A DNA stretch of 64,000 nucleotides, from NCBI GenBank assembly GCA_021781535.1, contig JAJXWO010000010.1, positions 1 through 64,000 on the forward strand, written 5' to 3'. Below the pieces are notes generated by a model, which saw only the letters and a program-made list of their open reading frames with translations, had not been told where the DNA came from and made no database searches. This document shows positions 8,974 to 21,169 of this stretch, one piece after another (position 1 is the first letter of the stretch; each line of letters opens with the position of its first letter). The stretch comes from Deltaproteobacteria bacterium (lineage in GTDB: Bacteria; Desulfobacterota; Desulfuromonadia; Geobacterales; Pseudopelobacteraceae). The position numbers and the translations under genes were made by a program.

Positions 8974-10302
8974 TTATATGATTCCCGCGCCGCGTTCGTC
9001 CGCCAGCAAGCGACCGATTATATCATGATTGAGCCATAGGGCCGGTGAGACAGTATTCCAGGAACTGTGCAACATCAGTCGGCCGGTAGCAAGAAACACT
9101 ATTCTTGACAATTCAGCGCAGACCAATTGCTTCTGATCCCTGTGTTTCCCCATGAGTTCGGCAGAACTGGTCAGCATCAACTCCGCCTGTTCACGGGAAT
9201 TGTGCTGTGGCCAGGATGGAAAGTCCACCATCTGTTTCAAAATGGGTGAGGAAAGATAGCGGTCTGCACGATCCAAGAGGCTGCCTATGGTCTCTCCATC
9301 ATTCAACATGGCCTGGCAGCGGGCCTCAAGTGGTGCTGAGATCTGTTCGCCGGCTTCACGGCGGATTGCGTGCAAAAGTGGGTAAAGTGAGATTTCTACC
9401 CCCAGAAAAAGGGCGCTGGAATTCGTCTGAATTTCCGGGCAGTTGTAGACTGTTGCGTGAACACCTGCTGCTGCGGCCTCGGAAGCGATATCTTCAAGAC
9501 GCATCTTGGCAAACCCCTGAACGTATGGAGTATAGGACTGCCAGCTATAGTGACCGTTTATCAGCACGCCCGTGCCGTGGTAACCGTATGCGGAGTAACA
9601 GACCTTGCTTCCCGCGCCGGTATTCCGTGCACGCAGGGTTGCGGTACCTTCAATCAGATAGCGGAATGTGTCGGCTGTAACTTCGTTGAAGCTGGTATTG
9701 CAGAGCTGGCCGAGCGGACTGTTCCAGAAAATCTCTGATGACAGGAATTTGTCGCCGGTGCCTTTGAATATCCGGTTTAGAAGTGGCATGAACACGCGGG
9801 CGCGCGGAATACCGCCTGCCATGGAATGGGCAAGGTGAATGTTGGCATCAGCCGGTATGCGCGTAAGCAGTTCTGCTTCCAGTTGAGCTAGATGGGAGCG
9901 GAACCGGGCACTTCCAGCTGCACATGCTTTTTCGATGCTTCCTTCGATAAAACTGGTGGTGGCAAAGTCATCCGGTCGTGCTTTTTTCAGCTGTTCAGCT
10001 ATCGAAGGAACGCCGTCAACAGTTTCCATGTCAAAGCCGGCTTCCAGTGGAATATTAATAATCTGTCCGCCCAGCACTGTTTCAGCGTCAACCAGCTCTT
10101 CTGCCGTAAGCGGCCTCAATGTCCCGTCACTATCCCTGCGCCCGACTGTTGTGCCGATTACTGTCATGCCCGCCCGTTTGGCTTCGTCAACCAAGCCGTT
10201 GGCATAGCCGCGTCCAAATAGTTCGCCTACCAACACCAGCACGTCACCGGTTTTATATCCGGCAGGATCAGGCAGCTGCTGCAGTGGTCTGTATTCCGTC
10301 AT
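8974..10302 (-). CDS. conserved Rossmann/SDR-like protein, possibly the FabMG-type enoyl-ACP reductase family
   Basis: 442 aa, VLVLVGELFGRGYANGLVDEAKRAGMTVIGTTVGRR nucleotide-binding-like N-terminus; family name recalled, not verified. Confidence 0.45.
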   Translation of the reverse strand: MTEYRPLQQLPDPAGYKTGDVLVLVGELFGRGYANGLVDEAKRAGMTVIGTTVGRRDSDGTLRPLTAEELVDAETVLGGQIINIPLEAGFDMETVDGVPSIAEQLKKARPDDFATTSFIEGSIEKACAAGSARFRSHLAQLEAELLTRIPADANIHLAHSMAGGIPRARVFMPLLNRIFKGTGDKFLSSEIFWNSPLGQLCNTSFNEVTADTFRYLIEGTATLRARNTGAGSKVCYSAYGYHGTGVLINGHYSWQSYTPYVQGFAKMRLEDIASEAAAAGVHATVYNCPEIQTNSSALFLGVEISLYPLLHAIRREAGEQISAPLEARCQAMLNDGETIGSLLDRADRYLSSPILKQMVDFPSWPQHNSREQAELMLTSSAELMGKHRDQKQLVCAELSRIVFLATGRLMLHSSWNTVSPALWLNHDIIGRLLADERGAGII

Positions 10303-10436
10303 GCTATCCCCCAGATTCGATAAAATAAGCTATCTTATTTAGCATAAACCGCCCTGTCATGTGAACATAAAAAGCTGCCGTGACATAAGGTGCTATTCGT
10401 GCTAGGCTTGAATAAATTTCAGGGAGATACTTATAC

Positions 10437-11450
10437 GTGAATGATGACCTGATTCTTCTCGGCCACGGGAGCGGTGGCAGGCTTTCGCACCAGCTGCTTG
10501 ATGAGCTGATCATACCGATTGTAAGCGGGATTTCATCTTCGGGACAAAATGACGCCGCACTGCTGGAGGGCATATCCGGACGAATTGCCTACACGACGGA
10601 TTCTTTTGTCGTTGATCCGATATTCTTCCCGGGTGGGACCATTGGCAGTCTGGCCGTGCATGGCACCGTCAACGACCTGGCCATGATGGGAGCCCGGCCG
10701 CTCTGGTTGAGTGTCGGTTTGATCATCGAAGAGGGGTTCAGCAAAGCCGATTTGAAAATTATTCTGGAAGACATGCGTACCGCGGCGGATGCGGCCGGAG
10801 TTGCAATCGTTACCGGAGATACGAAGGTTGTGCCGCGTGGTAAAGCCGACAAGATCTTTATCACGACCTCGGGTGTTGGTGCCGTTGAACATTCACTGCC
10901 GATTCATGGCGCCAATGCGCAGCCGGGAGATGTTGTCATTATTAACGGTACGATTGGTGATCATGGTATTGCCGTCATGGCAGGACGAGAAGGGCTTGTG
11001 GTCAGCACCGAAATAAAAAGTGACTCTGCGGCATTGAATGGTTTGGTTGCTGATCTTCTGAAGGAAGTCGGCGCTGCTCTTCACGTGTTGCGTGATCCGA
11101 CCCGGGGTGGCGTGGCAACGACAATCAAGGAAATTGCCCAGCAATCAAGCGTCTCCATTACCTTGCAGGAAGAGGCCTTGCCGATCAAATCCGCCGTACG
11201 GGGAGTTTGTTCAATTCTGGGACTTGATCCACTGTTTGTGGCAAATGAGGGGAAACTGTTGGTGTTTGTGGCGGATGCTGCTGCAGAAGCAGCCTTGGCC
11301 GTCATCAAGAAGCATTCGCTGGGTGCAGACGCCGCGGTTATCGGTACGGTGGGTGCCGGTCCGGCTGGACGGGTGCAGATGGAAACGCTGATTGGGGGCA
11401 TGAGGTCTGTCGACATGCTCTCCGGGGAACAATTGCCGAGGATCTGTTGA
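10437..11450 (+). CDS. hypE: hydrogenase maturation protein HypE
   Basis: LGHGSGGRLSHQLLDELI, ITTSGVGAVE, C-terminal ...GEQLPRIC (terminal Cys). Confidence 0.95.
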   Translation: MNDDLILLGHGSGGRLSHQLLDELIIPIVSGISSSGQNDAALLEGISGRIAYTTDSFVVDPIFFPGGTIGSLAVHGTVNDLAMMGARPLWLSVGLIIEEGFSKADLKIILEDMRTAADAAGVAIVTGDTKVVPRGKADKIFITTSGVGAVEHSLPIHGANAQPGDVVIINGTIGDHGIAVMAGREGLVVSTEIKSDSAALNGLVADLLKEVGAALHVLRDPTRGGVATTIKEIAQQSSVSITLQEEALPIKSAVRGVCSILGLDPLFVANEGKLLVFVADAAAEAALAVIKKHSLGADAAVIGTVGAGPAGRVQMETLIGGMRSVDMLSGEQLPRIC

Positions 11451-11451
11451 C

Positions 11452-11937
11452 ATGGCCAGGGAGAAAACACCGGTAACTGCTGCCGTTCGCGTGCTCCGTG
11501 CCGAAAAGGTCATCTTCAGTGACCACCTCTATGTCTATGAAGACAAGGGGGGAACAGCGGTCTCTTCCCGCGAACTCGGCGTTGACGAACATGCCGTCAT
11601 TAAAACACTGGTGATGGAGGATGATAACCGCAAGCCGCTGATAGTGCTGATGCATGGTGACCTGCAGGTATCCACCAAGGAGCTTGCCCGTGTAATCGGG
11701 GTAAAACAGGTTTCGCCCTGCAGCACGGAAGTGGCTCAAAAACTGAGTGGCTATCAGGTCGGTGGCACCTCGCCATTCGGGACTCGTTTCCCGCTGCCGG
11801 TCTATATGGAAGAAAGCATCGCCAGCTTGCCAAAGATTTACATCAATGGTGGTAAACGCGGCTACCTTGTCGGGGTTGCTCCCAAAGAGCTTGTCAGAGT
11901 GCTGAAACCGCGTCTGGTCTCAGTCGGTAACAGATAG
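11452..11937 (+). CDS. ybaK: YbaK/EbsC family aminoacyl-tRNA deacylase
   Basis: VIKTLVMEDDNRKPLIVLMHGDLQVSTKELARVIG, GTSPFGTRFPLPVYME. Confidence 0.9.
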   Translation: MAREKTPVTAAVRVLRAEKVIFSDHLYVYEDKGGTAVSSRELGVDEHAVIKTLVMEDDNRKPLIVLMHGDLQVSTKELARVIGVKQVSPCSTEVAQKLSGYQVGGTSPFGTRFPLPVYMEESIASLPKIYINGGKRGYLVGVAPKELVRVLKPRLVSVGNR

Positions 11938-11950
11938 GAAGGGAAGGGGT

Positions 11951-12400
11951 ATGATCAGAAAAGCACAAATTGCGGATGTAAAAAATATCCAGAAGTTGCT
12001 GATGACTTTTGCTAATCGGGGAGACATGCTTTCCCGTTCACTGTCGGAGCTATATGAATCGCTGCGCGATTTTTACGTAGCAGAAGACGAGGGTGTTCTT
12101 CTTGGCGCTGCGGCACTGCATGTCGTCTGGGATGATCTGGCTGAGGTGCGTTCTGTTGCTGTGACGGAGGATGCCGGCAGGAAGGGAATCGGCAGCAGTC
12201 TGGTGCAGGCTTGCATCTCTGAAGCTCGTGACATAGGTTTGAAACGGATATTCTGCCTGACTTACAAGCCAGATTTTTTTGCCAAGCACGGGTTTCGTCT
12301 GGTTGATAAAGCCGAATTGCCGCATAAAGTCTGGGGCGATTGTATTAAATGCCCGAAATTCCCGGATTGTGACGAAAACGCCATGATCTTAGATCTGTGA
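11951..12400 (+). CDS. GNAT N-acetyltransferase (ArgA-like amino-acid acetyltransferase)
   Basis: EVRSVAVTEDAGRKGIGSSLVQACISEARDIGLKRIFCLT; C-terminal KVWGDCIKCPKFPDCDE. Confidence 0.85.
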   Translation: MIRKAQIADVKNIQKLLMTFANRGDMLSRSLSELYESLRDFYVAEDEGVLLGAAALHVVWDDLAEVRSVAVTEDAGRKGIGSSLVQACISEARDIGLKRIFCLTYKPDFFAKHGFRLVDKAELPHKVWGDCIKCPKFPDCDENAMILDL

Positions 12401-12439
12401 AAGAAGCAAGGGCGGCCCGAGGCCGCCCTTGCTTCTTTC
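12399..12439. terminator. bidirectional intrinsic terminator
   Basis: GAAAGAAGCAAGGGCGGCC-CGA-GGCCGCCCTTGCTTCTTTC, perfect 19-bp stem between convergent genes. Confidence 0.9.
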
Positions 12440-12443
12440 AGGA

Positions 12444-12920
12444 TCAGATGTAGTACATGACGCGATGATCTGCCTCATTCTTGATTCCCATGTCGTGTGC
12501 ACGCTGACAGAGTGTCTGCAGGGTCATGCCGCCAAGGAGAGTATCAAGCAGCGAGTTTGCTTCCGCCCAGACGGTCTCTGTGACGCATTTTCCTTCAAAA
12601 GGGCATTCATTCTTGCGCCGGCTTTTCTTCGGGGTGATTCCGGAGCAATCAACCATCAATACATCCTGCTCGGTGGCATTGAGAATCTCAAGAACAGTAA
12701 TTTCATTCGGTTTCCGAGCCAGCGCATACCCGCCTTGTGGTCCACGTTTGCTTTTCAGAAGGCCGGCACGCTTCAGATTCTGGAAGATCTGTTCCAGATA
12801 ACGAGGAGAGATCAGTTGCCTGCGGGAGATATCTTGAATCTGGACGGGCTCAGGACCGCAGTTGTAGGCGATATCAAACATGGCTCGCAGACCGTATCTG
12901 CTTTTTGTGGAGAGGCGCAT
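12444..12920 (-). CDS. Rrf2 family transcriptional regulator (IscR-like)
   Basis: MRLSTKSRYGLRAMFDIA...SPRYLEQIFQNLKRAGLLKSKRGPQGGYALAR with Cys cluster. Confidence 0.93.
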   Translation of the reverse strand: MRLSTKSRYGLRAMFDIAYNCGPEPVQIQDISRRQLISPRYLEQIFQNLKRAGLLKSKRGPQGGYALARKPNEITVLEILNATEQDVLMVDCSGITPKKSRRKNECPFEGKCVTETVWAEANSLLDTLLGGMTLQTLCQRAHDMGIKNEADHRVMYYI

Positions 12921-13143
12921 ACTGTACTCCGGTAGTAGTTTTACAAGCGATTTTATGCTCTTTCGAGGATGAGAATCATTCTGGCTAACGCATTGTCCTG
13001 TTTAGCTGGACAAGAATGAACTGCAAGAAATCATTACGGAAGCAGGCCGTCGTTGTCAAGAAAATAAACGAGAGAGCAGGCCCCATCCATGTGGCGAATA
13101 CCCAATAGGCATAATTGGTCTATCGGAAGTATAGCCTGATTTA

Positions 13144-13878
13144 TCAGGGCCGGGCAGTGCGCGCGATTGTTGCAGCAAACACAGTTGCTGCCCCGGCCTT
13201 TTTCAGCACTTTGGCGCATTCATCCATGGTGCTGCCGGTTGTCATAACATCATCCAGCAGCAGTATGCGTCTACCGGCAACGTAATCAGGCCGGTTGACG
13301 GTAAAGGCTCCCTTTACATTCAATCGGCGCTCTGCAGCCGAGAGCTCGATCTGAGGTTCGGTTGGCCGGCTTCTGACGAGGATGTCCGGCAGCATTGGGA
13401 GAGAAAGCTTGTGTGAGATTGTTCTCCCGAGAAGAACTGCCTGATTAAAACCACGCTGACGAAGGCGGGAGCGATGGAGCGGGACCGGGACAATAAGGTG
13501 TGGCGTGGCATCCGGCAAAAAGTCACGTATCCCTTCCAGGGCCAGGAGCGCCAATGGATGCCGCAGGTGCGTACGGTGGTTATACTTGAAGGAATGTATC
13601 AGGTCGCGTATTGCCCCTTCATAGAGAAAGCGTGACCGGGCGGTATCAAAATGCGGCGGATGGATCAGGCATGCGCTGCAGCGGTGGTCATTACCAGCTC
13701 CGGTATAGGGGATCCCGCAACTGGGGCAGAGTGGAGAGGTGACGAGCGGCAGTCTGTCGCGACAGGTGGAACAGATATGGAGCGTGCCGGCATTCGGGAT
13801 AAAGGAATGGCAGATGTTGCAGATCGGTGGCAGAAGAATGTCGAGCACTTCATGAAAGAGCTGCGCGGCAAAAGCCAT
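13144..13878 (-). CDS. ComF family phosphoribosyltransferase-like protein
   Basis: CxxC zinc ribbon and RQRGFNQAVLLGR, ILLLDDVMTTGSTMDECA. Confidence 0.92.
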   Translation of the reverse strand: MAFAAQLFHEVLDILLPPICNICHSFIPNAGTLHICSTCRDRLPLVTSPLCPSCGIPYTGAGNDHRCSACLIHPPHFDTARSRFLYEGAIRDLIHSFKYNHRTHLRHPLALLALEGIRDFLPDATPHLIVPVPLHRSRLRQRGFNQAVLLGRTISHKLSLPMLPDILVRSRPTEPQIELSAAERRLNVKGAFTVNRPDYVAGRRILLLDDVMTTGSTMDECAKVLKKAGAATVFAATIARTARP

Positions 13879-14532
13879 TTATAATCCGAGGTCAGCGTTT
13901 ACTACCAGCACATGGAGGTCCGTCAATCGAGGCTTTCGGTCGATGACTGTCGTGACCCGGCAGATGCGCTCCGGCGAATTGCAGTTGCTACAGAATCCGG
14001 TCGAGGCACATGGAGTCTTGTAGGTAAGGCGTCTGGCATTTGGCGGAGTTGCCCAGCTTTTGATGCGGGTGATCGCATCCTGAATGCTTCCATCGACCAG
14101 CTTGTTGCGCCCTGCAACAACAATTACTTTCCGGGGGCCAAAGAGCATAGATGCGACACGATTACCGATACCGTCTATATTGACCAGTTCACCGGAGAGG
14201 GTCACCGCATTGCTGCCACAGAGAAACAGGTCACACGTCAGCTGACGGCGCATGACCTCAAGCTTTTCATCGCGTGAAAATGATGGATTGCTGTGATTGA
14301 GAATCTCTTTTCCCTGTCCGCGCAGCACTTGTTCCACACCCAAAGAGGCGATCGACATCGAACCGCCAAAGCCGATCGAAACAGAATCCGTAGCCCCGGC
14401 GATGATATACTCTGCTGCCGTTTGCGGGGTGGCACAGTACCGGGCGGTGAAGCCGTTCCTCTCGAGTGACTCAACCGCTTTCCGGCATTTTTGTTCATGA
14501 GTCCAGTGTACAAGATCTTCAGTTATTCCCAT
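13879..14532 (-). CDS. LUD-domain (lactate utilization / DUF162) protein
   Basis: IGFGGSMSIASLGV, DLFLCGSNAVTLSGELVNIDGIGNRVASMLFGPRKVIVVAGRNKLV. Confidence 0.88.
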   Translation of the reverse strand: MGITEDLVHWTHEQKCRKAVESLERNGFTARYCATPQTAAEYIIAGATDSVSIGFGGSMSIASLGVEQVLRGQGKEILNHSNPSFSRDEKLEVMRRQLTCDLFLCGSNAVTLSGELVNIDGIGNRVASMLFGPRKVIVVAGRNKLVDGSIQDAITRIKSWATPPNARRLTYKTPCASTGFCSNCNSPERICRVTTVIDRKPRLTDLHVLVVNADLGL

Positions 14533-14537
14533 GGCAC

Positions 14538-15110
14538 CTACCTCATAATTTTGACAGACTTGATAATGACTGGAGTTGCCGGGACGTTCTGGAACATCAT
14601 GTTTATGTCCTTCGTTTTTACCGAGGCGATCCTGTCAACAACATTCATTCCTTCGATTACCTTGCCAAAGACTGCATAACCGGCCCCATCAGGGCTGGGA
14701 CGGTTAAGCATATCATTGTTTACAACATTGATGAAAAATTGTGACGTGGCACTATCGGGAGCTGAGGTTCTGGCCATGGCGATTGTGCCTCGATCATTTT
14801 TCAGGCCATTTGCGGCTTCATTCCTGATAGGGGGGCCTGTTGGTTTCTGTGTTTGATCTGCAGTAAATCCTCCACCCTGGACCATGAAGCCGGGAATGAC
14901 GCGGTGGAAGGTGGTGCCGTTATAAAATCCGTTTTTTGTGTAGGTAAGAAAATTCCTGACGCTGATTGGTGCCTCTTTTTCAAAAAGCTCAATTTTGATG
15001 GTGCCGAGTGTCGTTTCCATAATGACGACCGGTTTTTTCTTTCCTTCTGCACAGGCGATTGCTGTTATGAGGCAGATCAGTACGCCAACAGCTAACATTT
15101 TCTTAAACAT
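14538..15110 (-). CDS. cyclophilin-type peptidyl-prolyl cis-trans isomerase, exported
   Basis: YNGTTFHRVIPGFMVQGGGF, SQFFINVV; signal peptide from MFKKMLAVG. Confidence 0.92.
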   Translation of the reverse strand: MFKKMLAVGVLICLITAIACAEGKKKPVVIMETTLGTIKIELFEKEAPISVRNFLTYTKNGFYNGTTFHRVIPGFMVQGGGFTADQTQKPTGPPIRNEAANGLKNDRGTIAMARTSAPDSATSQFFINVVNNDMLNRPSPDGAGYAVFGKVIEGMNVVDRIASVKTKDINMMFQNVPATPVIIKSVKIMR

Positions 15111-15179
15111 GGCTTCCTCCTGATTGGTTGTTAGAGATAACGTTCGAGTTATACGCAGGGCCGCGTGCAATATTCAATA

Positions 15180-16139
15180 TCAGCTCGCAGCGCTTTGTAC
15201 CAGCTCCGCCAGGCAGGATATAAACGCCGGAGAGCTGTTAAGAGCCTCGGTGCGCCGAAAATCGGCAATACCCCGTGCCGCCGCTTCTTCTTTGTACTGG
15301 ATGTCAATCTCATAGAGTGTTTCGATGTGGTCGGAAACGAACGAGATCGGCACCATCAAGAGTTGTTTGCAACCGGAGGCGGCAAGCTCGGCAATTTTTA
15401 CTTCGGTGGACGGTTCCAGCCATTTGACCGGGCCGGCACGCGACTGAAACGCCAGATGGTGAGAAATATTGCTGAACTGTTTCATGACCAAGCGGACGGT
15501 TGCTTGAATATGGTCGAGATAGGGGTCGCCGGTATCGATGAACGACTGCGGCAGGCCGTGGGCTGAAAAGACCAACTGTATGTTACTCCGGTCGGGAAAA
15601 CCGGCTAATCCCTGCTCAATTTTTTCCGCCAGTGCGGCAATATAGAGGGGGTGATCATAGAACTGTTTGATATAGGAAAGCGTGAATGGCGTCGAAGCCT
15701 TTCTTAGTGTGCGCTTCAGTTCATTGATGCTGGACCCGACCGTGGCGCGGGAATAATGCGGATAAAGCGAGAGGACGATGACGTTGGTGATGCCTTCATG
15801 CGTGATCGCAGCCAGTGCCTCGGCCGTATCCGGCTTTGAGTAGCGCATGGCTACGAAGCAGCGGTAGCGCGTACCGAGGATCGTTTCCAGTTCGGCCGCC
15901 TGCTGTTCGGTCAGCTCCCTGATTGGTGATTTGCCGCCGATCTTTTTATAGTATTCCCTGACTTTCTTCGAGCGACGCCGTGCGATAAAACGGGCAACCA
16001 CCGGCTGGAAAAAAGCCGGTCCAATGCGGATAATATCCCGGTCGGAAAAGAGGTTATACAGGAACGGTTCAATGGCGGCCAACGAGTCCGGGCCTCCCAT
16101 CTGGAGCAGCAGCACTGCCGTTTGCCCAGGCTTGCTCAT
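15180..16139 (-). CDS. hemH: ferrochelatase
   Basis: [56 protein letters not shown]. Confidence 0.95.
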   Translation of the reverse strand: MSKPGQTAVLLLQMGGPDSLAAIEPFLYNLFSDRDIIRIGPAFFQPVVARFIARRRSKKVREYYKKIGGKSPIRELTEQQAAELETILGTRYRCFVAMRYSKPDTAEALAAITHEGITNVIVLSLYPHYSRATVGSSINELKRTLRKASTPFTLSYIKQFYDHPLYIAALAEKIEQGLAGFPDRSNIQLVFSAHGLPQSFIDTGDPYLDHIQATVRLVMKQFSNISHHLAFQSRAGPVKWLEPSTEVKIAELAASGCKQLLMVPISFVSDHIETLYEIDIQYKEEAAARGIADFRRTEALNSSPAFISCLAELVQSAAS

Positions 16140-16453
16140 GCCCGTATCATTACCAGCAGCATCTTGAACGGCTTGGCCGCCTTCAGTTCATGGGGAATGT
16201 TGGCCGGCATGATAATCATCTGGCCGGCACTCACCGTTTGCGCCTTACCATTGATAGATACTTCCGCTTCACCATCAACCACGTGGACAAAAGCGTCAAA
16301 AGGCGCGGTATGCTCGCTCAGGCCCTGGCCGACGCCGAAAGAAAACATCGTCACCGTCCCGATCTTCTTGTCGATCAGTGTCTTGCTGACCACCGCACCG
16401 TCCTGGTATGAAACGAGGTCGCTCATTGTCAATGCTGTGCCGATTAATTCCAT
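16136..16453 (-). CDS. cupin domain protein
   Basis: [42 protein letters not shown]. Confidence 0.88.
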   Translation of the reverse strand: MELIGTALTMSDLVSYQDGAVVSKTLIDKKIGTVTMFSFGVGQGLSEHTAPFDAFVHVVDGEAEVSINGKAQTVSAGQMIIMPANIPHELKAAKPFKMLLVMIRA

Positions 16454-16593
16454 ACATGCTCCAATCTGTATTGCACGTTTATTACGGTAGAGCCATATTA
16501 GCGCATTAATAGAAAAAAACAAAGGCGGAAAACCGAAGTTTCCCGCCCATGATTGCGACAGATGCATCTTTTGAGGCTGACGGACTGTACTTT

Positions 16594-18285
<1,692 letters not shown>

Positions 18286-18324
18286 TTAAAAATTCGTGAC
18301 TGCGAAGCGTATAAAGCCGGTTAC

Positions 18325-18612
18325 TTACTCAACAACCGCCAGAATGTCGTCTTCACGCATCATCAAATAGTCATTGCCGTCAACTTTAACTTCGGTTCCT
18401 GCATATTTACCGAACAGTACGAGATCGCCGACTTTTACATCCAACGGCAGCACTTTGCCGTCTTCCGTTTTTTTGCCGTTACCGACAGCCACGATTTCAC
18501 CACGCTGCGGTTTCTCTTTCGCGGTCTCGGGAATGAAAAGGCCTCCGGCTGTTTTGGTTTCTTCTTCTACCCTCTTTACAATGATGCGGTCCTGAAGTGG
18601 TCGTAAATTCAT
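18325..18612 (-). CDS. groES: co-chaperonin GroES
   Basis: [44 protein letters not shown]. Confidence 0.98.
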   Translation of the reverse strand: MNLRPLQDRIIVKRVEEETKTAGGLFIPETAKEKPQRGEIVAVGNGKKTEDGKVLPLDVKVGDLVLFGKYAGTEVKVDGNDYLMMREDDILAVVE

Positions 18613-18660
18613 CTGTTCGTCTCCTTTCTATTCTTGTGTGGTGTGATGATGAAGTCGAAA

Positions 18661-18687
18661 TTAGCACTCACGGTTGCTGAGTGCTAA
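18661..18687 (-). promoter_or_regulatory. CIRCE operator (HrcA binding site) upstream of groESL
   Basis: TTAGCACTC-N9-GAGTGCTAA, perfect match to the CIRCE consensus. Confidence 0.95.
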
Positions 18688-18787
18688 TACTCCCAGAATA
18701 TAAACAGCACCCCTTCAAAAATCAAGGGGGTATCTGAAAAATTTCCGTCCTGTCTGGCTGTGGGGCGGGATATTGTAATAAAAATGG

Positions 18788-20092
18788 CTAGTTATTGACC
18801 GGCCACCCTGTTTCAAAATCCTCCGGATAAAAATTTTCTTTCGTACGGTTGTAATAACCGAACTGCAGTCGGGGAAATTCTTTTTTCAGGCGTTGCAGCA
18901 AGCGGTACATACCTATTCCCTGGCCATTGACCCCCATTTCACGGTTGTAGTACTCCGGGTCGATCGATAAATTGCGCATCTGAATCATGTCGACGTTCGT
19001 CTCTGCGACAAACTTCATCAGAGCTTCAACCTCCTGTGGAGCATCGGTAACACCGGGGGAGACTAGGTAGTTGATTGAAGTGAAGCGGCCCGCCTCCTTG
19101 GAAAGATTGACCGAACGAAGCACGTCGCTGAATTGATATCCTTTGGGTCGGTAATAACGGTTATACGTCTCCTCACGCACAGAATTCATCGAGAAACGGA
19201 ACGAGTCCATCCCGGCGTCACAGAGTTGCTGCACCCTCTCGGGGATTGATCCGTTCGAGTTGAAATTGACCGTGCCGCGTGAGCTTTCCTTTTTCATGCG
19301 CCTTGTTGCCACGGCAATGGTGTCTGCCTGCAGAATCGGGTCACCTTCGCATCCCTGACCATATGATACTATGGCCTGATCTGCCTGGTTCAGATGGGGG
19401 ATAGCGAGTTCACACAACTCCTCCGGGGTTGGGACAAAGCTGATCCGGTCGTGATTGGATGGGCAGCATTCCGCCGCCTGCAGACTGATGCAACCCAGGC
19501 AGGCAGAGTTGCAGATTGGCGAGGTTGGCAGCGGTGCCTCCCAGCGACGGTAAAACAAATTCTTGGCGGCAAAACAGTGATAATCGACGGCGCAACGGGA
19601 CAGTTGCTCCAGAAGGCGGTTGCCCGGCATCTGCTTCAACATCTCCCTGACCAGCGGGTCGAGAGTGCGATCATCGTAATTAACCGGATTCCAGTTGCTG
19701 TTGTTGTCCACCTTGCTGGCGGCGACAACGAAACAGTCACGTTCTTCATCCCACCCCACGGCGGTATAAGACCAGAGCGGCAACAGATCTGTCTTATGCG
19801 AATAGTCGCACGCCGGAAGCAGGGTGCGCAGATACCCGGGGGCCATGAAAGCAGATACCGCCTGAATTCTCTGGCTTCGTTTCCCCTCCCGCAGAGTGTC
19901 AACTGTGATAAAGGCTTTCGTGCGCGGGTCCCAGGCGATTGGGGGCATGGACGGCATCGTGAAGAGTCTGCTGTCTTCGGGGAGCGGTATTAATTCGACA
20001 TCTTCCGGCAGAGTCGGGACGGTCCCGTTCATTCCGGCCATGCAGAGTTCGGGGTGGTCGAAAATGTTCCCCTTGTGATCGGCATACAGCAT
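18788..20092 (-). CDS. radical SAM protein
   Basis: CNSACLGC (CX3CX2C), NFNSNGS, DSFRFSMNSVREETYNRYYRP. Confidence 0.85.
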   Translation of the reverse strand: MLYADHKGNIFDHPELCMAGMNGTVPTLPEDVELIPLPEDSRLFTMPSMPPIAWDPRTKAFITVDTLREGKRSQRIQAVSAFMAPGYLRTLLPACDYSHKTDLLPLWSYTAVGWDEERDCFVVAASKVDNNSNWNPVNYDDRTLDPLVREMLKQMPGNRLLEQLSRCAVDYHCFAAKNLFYRRWEAPLPTSPICNSACLGCISLQAAECCPSNHDRISFVPTPEELCELAIPHLNQADQAIVSYGQGCEGDPILQADTIAVATRRMKKESSRGTVNFNSNGSIPERVQQLCDAGMDSFRFSMNSVREETYNRYYRPKGYQFSDVLRSVNLSKEAGRFTSINYLVSPGVTDAPQEVEALMKFVAETNVDMIQMRNLSIDPEYYNREMGVNGQGIGMYRLLQRLKKEFPRLQFGYYNRTKENFYPEDFETGWPVNN

Positions 20093-20291
20093 CTTTGGCA
20101 AACGTCGCGACACGGTGGTGCTCCTGATAATTCGGTAGTTGTTTTTGGTTCTGGCATACAGGTGCAAAGTCTTGACAGACTACCGCTATATTTATTCATG
20201 TCAAGCGGGAATGTTTTGTAGTTGCATCTGCACACAATATGCTGAAGAATATGGAGACGATTTCAGAACGAATACAGTGGAGAAGTTTGCT

Positions 20292-21086
20292 ATGAACAGA
20301 ATCTCAACAGTGCTTTTTGCCATTATTGTATCAGTTAGCTCGACCGTTTTTGCCAGCTCGCCGTTACCATCGATTGAAAGCCTGAAACAACTCTATACAG
20401 CTCGATACGCCGGTATTGTTCCGGTCCAGTGGGGAGAAAAAATCCCGGGTGTCCGTACGAAGTTGGACACAAAGGAAAAGGTCATCGCCTTGACGCTTGA
20501 TGCCTGCGGCAGTGCCAAAGGAAGCGGGGTGGATTCCCGACTGGTGGAGTTTTTGATCCGCAAGCAGATCCCGGCGACACTGTTTATTAATGGCCGCTGG
20601 ATTGATGCCAACCCCGCACTGTTCAGGCAATTGGCCGCTAACCCGCTCTTTGAGATTGCCAACCACGGGATTCGTCACAAACCGGCCTCAGTCAGCGGCA
20701 GGTCGATATACGGTATTGCCGGGACGAAGAATGCCGGTGAGGTGGTGGAGGAAATCGAACAAAATGCCCGCAAGATTGAAGCGATAACCGGAGTTCGGCC
20801 GAAACTGTACCGTTCGGGTACCGCCTATTATGATGAGATTGCCGTTCAGATATCACAGGGACTCGGGCATGAGGTTGCCGGTTATTCACTGCTGGGAGAT
20901 GCCGGGGCAACCTGGAGCGCTGCACAGGTCAAAGCGGCACTCTTAAAAGCGGTCCCCGGCGATATTGCGCTGCTGCATATGAATCACCCCGAAGCGGGAA
21001 CAGGGGCGGGGATCATGGCGGCGGTACCCGAGCTGCAGCGGCGCGGCTTCCGCTTTGTCAGGATGTCGGATTATCCGTTGAAATAG
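20292..21086 (+). CDS. polysaccharide deacetylase family protein, exported
   Basis: IALTLDACGSAKGSGVDSRLVEFLIRKQIPATLFINGRWID, FEIANHGIRH; signal peptide. Confidence 0.88.
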   Translation: MNRISTVLFAIIVSVSSTVFASSPLPSIESLKQLYTARYAGIVPVQWGEKIPGVRTKLDTKEKVIALTLDACGSAKGSGVDSRLVEFLIRKQIPATLFINGRWIDANPALFRQLAANPLFEIANHGIRHKPASVSGRSIYGIAGTKNAGEVVEEIEQNARKIEAITGVRPKLYRSGTAYYDEIAVQISQGLGHEVAGYSLLGDAGATWSAAQVKAALLKAVPGDIALLHMNHPEAGTGAGIMAAVPELQRRGFRFVRMSDYPLK

Positions 21087-21102
21087 CCTCTGAAACAGAA
21101 TT

Positions 21103-21141
21103 GGGCAGGGGACGGGGCGGATGTAATTCCGCCCCCTGCCC
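21103..21141. repeat. REP-like inverted repeat, copy 1 (may act as terminator)
   Basis: GGGCAGGGGACGGGGCGGATGTAATTCCGCCCCCTGCCC; near-identical core again at 58665-58698. Confidence 0.7.
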
Positions 21142-21169
21142 GATTTACTACCCCTGTATCACATCACCA

